Position numbers and translations under genes: made by a program. A DNA stretch of 64,000 nucleotides from Ashinkailepas kermadecensis. Its lineage: Eukaryota; Arthropoda; Thecostraca; Neolepadidae. Positions 57,321 through 64,000 of the stretch are shown one piece after another. The stretch covers positions 34,853 through 98,852 of the forward strand of contig JAOTOM010002330.1 of the NCBI GenBank assembly GCA_034440615.1, read 5' to 3'. Under the pieces are notes generated by a model that saw nothing but the letters and a program-made list of their open reading frames with translations, was not told the origin of the DNA and ran no database searches. How positions within the stretch are numbered: position 1 is the first letter of the stretch; every line of letters begins with the position of its first letter.

Positions 57321-59039
57321 AAGCTCTCGGCATTCCGAAGCCAGCTGGTAACATCGACAATCGATCCCTGATACGACTATGCCGGCCTTCCTCTTGGTCC
57401 CCAAATGGATCGGGGAGCTGAGGTCCAAATGTCGAGTCCCGAGTGAGTCGAGTAGCTTATTCGTTGCGTAAGTACTTGCGATGAAAGCGTAATTGGCTAG
57501 ATTTGCGCAACATCAAACCACGCGCCATCCAACGGTGAACATCAGGCCACACGTCAAACCCAGGCTGGAGCGGGACTCCATCGCGTTGGTGAGGGCCGGA
57601 GCAGCGCTCTGTGATGGTTAAACACACCCGGAGAGTAACAGACGGCGTCAAGGGAGTACCTGGCGTCTCCCAGTATGTTCCGAATTGATTAGCGTTGCTT
57701 GAGCCCTGGATGAGCATTCGTGAAAACGGATCAAACACATTAAACATATTCAGGATCAATTATGCCAAAAAAAACACATGAACGAATGATAGGCCCGCAT
57801 TGCACACAGATGTCAACTGTTCGTACGGAAATTCCGCAATATTTAGCTTAATGAAAGCATGTGCCAATTGTTTGCCTCGCTAAATCGACAAGGAAGTCAT
57901 TATCCTGGAAATCGATAGTCCCCATATACATGCTCGAAATACAAGTACCAAAACGTTCAGAATGCATCCAGGTTATGATGTGTGGGAATTATAACTGAAA
58001 TATTTCAGAACATGGTACACATTAGCCAGGGACGTATGCACATTTTTTTTAACGAATTCGCTTTGGAATCGGCCGGAATTTCCCAAAATTATCGGGCCCA
58101 AGCCCGACCCGAACCAGACCTCTGAGACCCCAGACCCGGTACTAGTCCGACGTAAGTCCCAGGCCCGATCCAAGCTCAACTTTTGCATGGAATGTTGTGG
58201 AGTTGACGACAAGGCCCGAGAGGGGGCCGTTTAGGCCTATGTCAGGCCCGGGGGTCGGGGCCTCGCGCCTGAGTTTTTCCACCTCCATATATAAGCTATA
58301 AAAGCTAATTCTGGGATTTTTTACTCATGCTGAAGAAAACCACAGCTGAACAAACGGAATTATATTTTGCCGAATGCTTGAACATGAATGCAAATGATGA
58401 AATTTTCCTAAATGCCTTTTTCAACAGCACCTTGGATTGCGTAGTTTTTTCTTCTTCCTCTAAATGCATGCATATTAGTATCGTAGTTCACGATTCGTCC
58501 GATGCGTGACGCTAGTGTCGCTGACCAATCAAACGCCCGTGCTTGGCGCGTAACGTGCTTAGTTTCTTCCATTTTGCTCGCCTATTGATATGGAGTTGCT
58601 AGCTCCAACAGTATGGTACATAATGCCTTGAGCTGCTGATGCGCCCCTTAAACGCTTAAATATCATTAGCCGCACATAATAGACCTGTTCACATCTTGCT
58701 AATACAGCTTGCTGCAATTACCCATTAAAACTTCATGGATCATAACAATTCGCGACATGATTCGCGCTCTTTCACCGACATTGCCAACTAAGAAATGCAT
58801 GCATTGTGCATATGCATGAAGGAGGCATCCGGTCTGCATGCGGACCTGTCGTGCAGAACTGTGGACAGGATTTGTCCGGCGATACGGCGATACCTATGCC
58901 TGCGAGCAGTGTAGCACTGGACGGGATTGTGTCCATTTGGTCAGACCTGCCCCGGACATCGACGTGCTGACATCTCAATCACAGCATCGTCAACAGCTCA
59001 CGATACAGTCATGCAGCAGGCTGAACTTCAGCACAGGTG
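57321..59039. other. Single-copy DNA, no gene seen
   Basis: 58085-58265 holds GGGCCCAAGCCCGACCCG and AGGCCCGGGGGTCGGGGCC blocks, possibly an old transposon or repeat end. A weak match to the dispersed hairpin element (ATGCGCCCCTTAA, - strand) is near 58640. No gene. Confidence 0.4.
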
Positions 59040-59065
59040 CAGGGGCGTAGTAAGGTTTCTACATG
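59040..59065 (+). mobile_element. Possible DNA-transposon terminus
   Basis: CAGGGGCGTAGTAAGGTTTC resembles CAGGGGCG(T/G)A-type ends of invertebrate DNA transposons and the end at 42112. No partner end was found. Confidence 0.2.
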
Positions 59066-60307
59066 GGAAAGGAAGGGTTCAGCATCTGAATTGAAGCACC
59101 CTGCTCGCGTTGCTTGAATTGCATCATTTTGTCTGCGGTATGATATCGTAAAGCCAGAGCGAATCAGGAGCTGATCAGCTCCTGATTGCGTCGTTCCTTT
59201 GCACGACCCGCCAAGGACAGAGAGCGAACACCGACTTTGGCACGAAGAGCACACGTCGAGCGGTTCTGGAAGCATTAGCATTGCTAAGTGTTTGGAAGCG
59301 GCGACCCGACGATGGATCGCCTGCCGGTGCGAGAGCACACCACGTGACCCGCTCTTCACGACCGTCTTACTTGGCGGGGCGCGCTGGTTTTGCCATCCGG
59401 TCGGTCGCGCCGCGGAGGGCCTCTGGAGTGCGCTTAGTCGCCGCGCACGAAGTCCTGCAGCAGGCTGGCGGGATGCGTCACCTCTGCGGCGCCGTCTCGT
59501 CGCCGGACCGAGCGCGTTCCACACGGTCCGACCCGGGCCACCCACCGCTGCCACCAACACCGTCGACACCGCGCGCGCCTGCCGCCACCGACCGCCGACC
59601 CCGGTACGAACAACCTTCTGGCACGGCGCGCGAGGCGCGACTGGCGGCCGGCGCGCCGCCGCAGCGCTCCCGCCGGCGCGCCGCAGCGCCGCGCCGCGGC
59701 CGTGGCGCGAACCGGTCGGCCGCCACGCTGATAAATCCATCACGCAAACCCGTTTGGCTGTCAATGTGACACATTTGATTTTATTATCCGATATCTGTGA
59801 ATAACTTAGCGGCTGCGCGGATGATCGGCCGTCACCGGGCGGACGGCGGTGTCAGATGGCCGCTACAGATGACGGCCCGCCCCGTATAATTGGGATTGAG
59901 ACACGGATTGGGCGAGCTGCAGCGCGCCGGTTTCGATGCAATCGGCGGCGGCCGGTAGGTGCGAGGTGGAGGTGCACGGACATTTTTCGTCTTATTGGCC
60001 TATCGGGCGGCTTTCGTTGACAGGCTGTAATGTATCGGCTGACAATCGGGTTATGTTCTTCGAATGCCATTTTTCCGCCGGCACGACGGCGGCGATTGGC
60101 ACGATGAGTGATTGCCTGGTTGGTCAATTGAGAGTGCGTCGTGTGGCGGCCATAATAAAAGCGATAAAATGTCCAGCTTGACGCGGCATGCATGCTGGAA
60201 AATCTGGAATTGAGAGGTGTGCAAGGTAAGTCGATAATCTGACTTTTCACTGGCGCTGGTCACGCCGGCGGGCTGCTGAGCTGCTGAGCTGCCGGTCCTG
60301 GTCGTCT
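59066..60307. other. CpG-rich island and flanks, possible regulatory DNA
   Basis: 59280-60000 is CpG-dense. A 251-aa frame on - (59009-59764) and a 201-aa frame on + (59199-59804) overlap each other and have no domain. 59730-60180 mixes AT words such as CTGATAAATCC, CTGTCAATGTGACAC, CTTATTGGCC and GCCATAATAAAAGCGATAAA in GC-rich DNA, an enhancer-like texture. Regulatory status is inference. Confidence 0.3.
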
Positions 60308-60364
60308 TGGTGCACTCTGCACTCTGCACTCTGCACTCTGCACTCCGCACTCTGTACTCTGCAG
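60308..60364 (+). repeat. 7-bp repeat GCACTCT, about 7-8 copies
   Basis: GCACTCT in tandem with two variant units (GCACTCC, GTACTCT), followed by GCAGTCAC. Confidence 0.95.
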
Positions 60365-60665
60365 TCACTGGCGGCCCCACCACGACACAGTCGCACATGC
60401 TCAAAATTTAGCCGATACGCCCACCGCAAAAGTTTATGAAGGATCAAGGGAATTTCAAGTGATTCGCTTCAATCGAACGCCATGCACATCCGATGAAATA
60501 GTCCGGTCGCATATTAGTGGTATGGCGTCCCGGTCCCGGTCCTTTCTCCTTCTTCGGCTTGATGCTAAATGTCATAGATGTCTTGGGAAGGCTGTGCTCT
60601 GCTCATGGTTGGGCGACCAATGACTGTGAATCTTGGATGTGCAATTTGAAGTTGTTATGCAAACA
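60365..60665. other. Single-copy spacer
   Basis: Nothing recognisable. Confidence 0.4.
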
Positions 60666-60729
60666 AATACCATGATCAACGTTGGATCATGGTATTCTTT
60701 TTGCCCACGTGCCTGTTGGAGGCACGTGG
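60666..60729. other. Two adjacent perfect hairpins
   Basis: First hairpin: AATACCATGATC (60666-60677), loop AACGTTG, GATCATGGTATT (60685-60696). Second, eight bases on: CCACGTGCCT (60705-60714), loop GTTGG, AGGCACGTGG (60720-60729). Both stems are perfect (12 and 10 bp), and the second contains an E-box CACGTG in each arm. The arrangement parallels the pair at 3294-3361, though the sequences differ. Confidence 0.85.
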
Positions 60730-60823
60730 ACAAGATTACGCTTTCACAACACGTTAAATCTTCGTTTCTAGCTTCACCCTTTCCATCATCACTACCTATC
60801 CTACAGCGGTGCAGTTATATCTA

Positions 60824-60828
<5 letters not shown>

Positions 60829-60898
<70 letters not shown>
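60829..60898 (+). repeat. (TA)n microsatellite, about 70 bp
   Basis: Pure TA dinucleotides. Confidence 0.98.
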
Positions 60899-60899
<1 letters not shown>

Positions 60900-62500
60900 C
60901 TCATGGACATGGGAGATACCAGACACGTTACCAAAGATTGAATCTGAAAATGTCTCCCGGCTTATTCCCGCCATTGTGCCAGTTGTCGGTGGGTAGCATG
61001 ACAAGTGGCATGAGATCATCATGCTCAAGTTTGATAGCGTCTCCAGACGTTCCAGATGGAATGCATCCATATATATACGTCACGTACATATTAACACAAC
61101 ATGGATGAAGTTGGACTTATTCGGTGTTGAGGCGTCACGTGCACATGATAACATCACATGTATTCATGCATAAATGAAGCCATATTTAGAGGGAGCATTA
61201 ATAAGCTGATTCAACATGCGCTATAAGGTAGCATGTATGCACACAGCAGGTGCTTGTGAATCATAAGTATGAGGAAGAACTGTGACTGAAACAGAAATTG
61301 TGTCCCATTACTCTCTTATAATTATATTCATTCACTTATTGAGCTTGAATACGGCAGTCTTAGTTCTAGCCCATATAGTAGAGCTGTGATGTTTTATCGG
61401 AATCTGCAATAACTATCCAAGCATTTACTGCTGTTCTCTTGAAAGCGTCGAATAGCTATCCTACGAATCACTATGCAGTAAGCTCACGGGCATACTTAAG
61501 GCCTACAAATGGACTCCTACTTATGGCATAGTTAGACTATTTTCTTCCACCTCTGTTCTTACCATGAAGATCGAGAATCAGCTAATGGTCATCGCAAGTT
61601 ACTTCGCGGTCTAGGATGCACACAAGGAAACCTAAATTGGTCAATCAATCAGACAAGTCGCTATGAACACGGCTACCATGCAACCGGGGGCAGGTCCAGA
61701 AATCGGATTTGGGAGGGGCAATAGCGGCTTGGGAGGACACTTTTCATACAACGTTCCTTCAATTTGTGGTAATTCCTCGGATTTCAATTAATTACGTTAG
61801 TTGGATGACGTGGAAAATGTTAGCTACAAGCCTATGTTTTCTACATCAAATTCCCCTAAATTTGAACGGACCTTCTGTAGTCTCCTGCAGTCGGAGCTGG
61901 CCTTCTACATCCTGAGTGAACCTTCTGCAGTCTTAGTGGGCCTCCCACAGTCTGAAGAGCGTCATGTTATCCAGGCGGAGCCTCATAGGATCAAGGAGTA
62001 TGTGCCATCCCCTCACTCCTTTCACTTCACCGCCTTCCGCCTAAATAAAAGCGGCAAGACCGACTGGTCAAAGGCCACTACGTTTGTGAAACAACTGGAG
62101 GTTCTGGGGCTCTCCCTTGCCCTCCTTGATTATCCCGTTAAAATGCTCACTTTTAACATTTAAGCCGATGAGAGCGCGTCTAAAATTGAATTAGTGCGAC
62201 AATTAACACGTGATAAACACAACCCTATACCATGACAGTTATTACAGTGATCAAATCACAAAATACCGTATTAGTGGCATCACACCAGTAGTATTTTATG
62301 ACTGATACAATATTTTCCAACTCGATCACTAAAACCTCTCCTGGGATTGTTGTGTTTATCGTATGTTAGTGGCCGCATGCTGGCGAGAAGCCAGGAGCTG
62401 ATTGAGACCATTTTCCGCCATAAGAAAGGGAATTTGCAGCCACCCCAACTCCATGTTCCAAAGACGTTGTTAGACCCATGGGCGACCCAGTGATGTGCAG
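60899..62500. other. AT-rich single-copy DNA, no gene supported
   Basis: A 120-aa frame on + (61801-62163) has ordinary composition but no domain or context. CCTTCTGCAGTC/CCTTCTACATCC words at 61868-61960 look like a worn repeat. CCGGGGGCAGGTCCAGAAATC near 61685 resembles a transposon end of the CAGGGGCGGATCCAG type. Confidence 0.35.
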
Positions 62501-63893
62501 TCGCTGCGATCACAGTCCCGCTCCCGCATATACTCACTGCTGTCTGTGAATGCGAGGAGAGCTGAAATTACAGCGCCTTACACTGTCCCCGGTGCGTCAT
62601 CTTTCCATTGTCCACGCCGGATGTGCCCGAAGAAATCCACTGGCCCGCCCGTAGCTAGTTTATCAATCAGCAGCGGCACACCCAACACCCGTCGATTCTT
62701 CCCAATCGCAAAACACATCGGTAAAACCGGCTAAACTGACAGGTCGCGTCGCGTTTCCATCACGTCACACAAAGCTGGTCGGGACCAGGAAAAAGGGGGC
62801 TGCGTGAGGCGCCGCACAAAACACATCTGACGGAGCCTTTCACGGCAGCATGCGGGCCTCCCGGACCGGTGACAAGCGCGGGGGGGTGGTGCGCCGCAGT
62901 GGCGGTGGCGGGGGCGGCCAGCGGGCCACTAATGGCACCGGACCGCCCGCCGGCCGGGCCCGCACTGTGTAAACAGCGCCCATCTCAGCGCGTCACCGCC
63001 AGCTCCGTAAATACTTCACACGCCGGTCGGCGACGACTCCGCGAACAAACACTCGTGACGCGTCCCCGAGTGGCCGAGTGGCGCACTCGCCGCGGCCGCC
63101 GCACGGCCGGTCCACACTCGAGTGCTCGGCCCCGCGGACCAGTCACGCCCGTACCGCACTGCTGGTGGTCACAAGCTCGGCGACCCCGCCTGGCCACGAG
63201 GTTAGACAAAGACGCAGCGCCAGGTGTGCCTCTGGACAGCAACAGACCGCAGGGCCGGTGTGATACGGAGGCGGTGCGACCTCTGTGTTCAAATTATCGG
63301 TCGATCGATCAAAACAAGGCGGGTTTATTTGATATGACTACAAAACAAGAGAACAGGATGACTCATGATTTCAAAACTGAACACAAAGTCCAAAGTGTCA
63401 CCTTGTTTAAAAACAAATGGACAGGCTGCTACCTGGCTCGTGAGATTGGCTTTCCTTCCATTGTCTTCTTCTTTGCCGTCTGAAGTCGGCTACCCTAGTA
63501 TTTTGCATACATAGTGATGCATTAGTTACATAATGCGTCGAGAGGTGCCTCATATGTCACCAGTTTCTGAAAATGCCACATCCTCATTACCGTCACCAGG
63601 AGTGAATCAACCAGCGTCTGCATGGTTCAGCCTCATTCCCCGACAAGGAAATGGCAAGGAATACAACAGAATAAACGCGAGCGGGGACGAAGATGCAGGT
63701 CATTACAGCACATGCGTCACAACTACACGTTCTGGACGACAGGAAATATGGACTCAAAATGACCTCATGATTGATGCATCCAAAGAACCCAAAAAATAAC
63801 TGACAATGATATAATTAAGAGCGAGAGCGAGACACGACCGAGTCTATCCCCATGCATGTACAACAAAAGTTGATCTGAGTGGTTGGGATACTG
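62501..63893. other. CpG-rich island then AT-rich DNA, no gene supported
   Basis: 62500-63300 is CpG-rich. A 204-aa frame on + (62869-63483) is low-stop GC-rich sequence running into ordinary DNA. An 88-aa frame on + (63533-63799) has normal composition but no recognisable domain, no neighbour and no splice evidence. It is the only short frame here I would test, at low probability. Confidence 0.3.
62661..62766 (+). repeat. 106-bp direct repeat, copy 1
   Basis: Aligns without gaps to 63894-63999 with about eight substitutions. Shared words include GTCGATTCTTCCCAATCGCA and TCGCGTCGCGTTTCCATCAC. This copy keeps the CpG-rich forms (CACCCGTCG, CATCGGTAAAACCGG). Confidence 0.92.
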
Positions 63894-63999
63894 TATCTAT
63901 CAGCAGTACCACACCCAACACCTGTCGATTCTTCCCAATCGCAAAACACATTGGTAAAACCTGCTAAACTGACAGATCGCGTCGCGTTTCCATCACGTC
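63894..63999 (+). repeat. 106-bp direct repeat, copy 2
   Basis: Offset of exactly 1233 bp from copy 1. Two CpG sites of copy 1 read TpG here (CACCTGTCG, CATTGGT). The alignment reaches the end of the window, with a mismatch at the last base, so its true right border is uncertain. Confidence 0.9.
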
Positions 64000-64000
64000 C

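Noticed and set aside
59009..59804. 251-aa (-) and 201-aa (+) frames overlapping each other
   Set aside because: They lie in a CpG island with few stops, have no domain, and both strands are equally open.
61801..62163. 120-aa frame on + with ordinary composition
   Set aside because: No domain, no splice or promoter context, and part of it is a worn repeat of CCTTCTGCAGTC-like words.
63068..63095. A-box-like GAGTGGCCGAGTGG
   Set aside because: No B box at a suitable distance and no tRNA folding; the word is part of CpG-rich DNA.
63533..63799. 88-aa frame on + with ordinary composition
   Set aside because: Looks more protein-like than most but has no recognisable family and no neighbouring exon; length is within chance.

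Overview
This window looks like eukaryotic nuclear DNA, most likely from an invertebrate animal. The evidence is two tRNA-derived SINE insertions with intact 15-bp target duplications, ends of non-autonomous DNA transposons, long dinucleotide microsatellites, and stretches of AT-richer single-copy DNA alternating with CpG-rich islands. There is no bacterial gene organisation and no CRISPR array. I cannot name the species or phylum from the sequence.

I find no protein-coding gene I would defend. The long open frames lie inside tandem arrays (for example 287-2535, 42.9-43.7 kb, 45.3-46.0 kb) or inside GC-rich islands where stop codons are rare. Their translations are low-complexity repeats or show no recognisable domain. 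The window is best read as a gene desert, or a very large intron or flank.

Its main feature is density of tandem repeats. Roughly a quarter of the 64 kb (about 16-17 kb by my count) belongs to more than 25 separate arrays with different units: 12 bp (0.4-2.5 kb), 35 and 61 bp (4.5-5.4 kb), about 28-35 bp with a 252-bp higher-order period (6.4-7.5 kb), 47 bp (8.6-10.6 kb), 23/24 bp (10.8-11.0 kb), 20 bp (13.2-13.5 kb), 13 bp (17.0-18.0 kb), 31 bp (21.0-21.8 kb), 22/23 bp (22.1-22.9 kb), 44 bp (23.2-23.7 kb), 32/47 bp (24.4-25.1 kb), 24 bp (29.9-30.5 kb), 36 bp (32.9-33.5 kb), hexamer plus GA (35.4-36.0 kb), 75 bp (36.8-37.8 kb), a second unrelated 75 bp (40.5-41.4 kb), 33 bp (42.9-43.7 kb), 42 bp (45.3-45.9 kb), 50 bp (46.7-47.1 kb) and 52 bp (50.3-50.7 kb). 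Several show higher-order structure, recent homogenisation or decayed edges.

Between the arrays lie CpG-rich single-copy islands (about 4.7-5.0, 11.0-11.6, 12.2-12.5, 15.7-16.1, 25.1-26.0, 29.5-31.0, 37.8-38.4, 48.0-48.6, 59.3-60.2 and 62.5-63.3 kb). They resemble regulatory DNA more than genes, and two of them share a motif containing GATA. Other small structured elements are a cluster of AGGTCA half-sites inside a possible CACTR-type transposon (3.0-3.9 kb), four CRE palindromes spaced exactly 21 bp (22.0 kb), a dispersed 33-nt hairpin element (20.1, 31.6, 53.5 kb), a hairpin repeat near 27.8 and 28.9 kb, two pairs of adjacent perfect hairpins (3.3 and 60.7 kb), and a 106-bp duplicated block at 62.7 and 63.9 kb. 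The right half (51-64 kb) is much poorer in arrays. The most promising undescribed items are the dispersed 33-nt hairpin element, the CRE array and the two-island motif. None of them amounts to a demonstrated new system.
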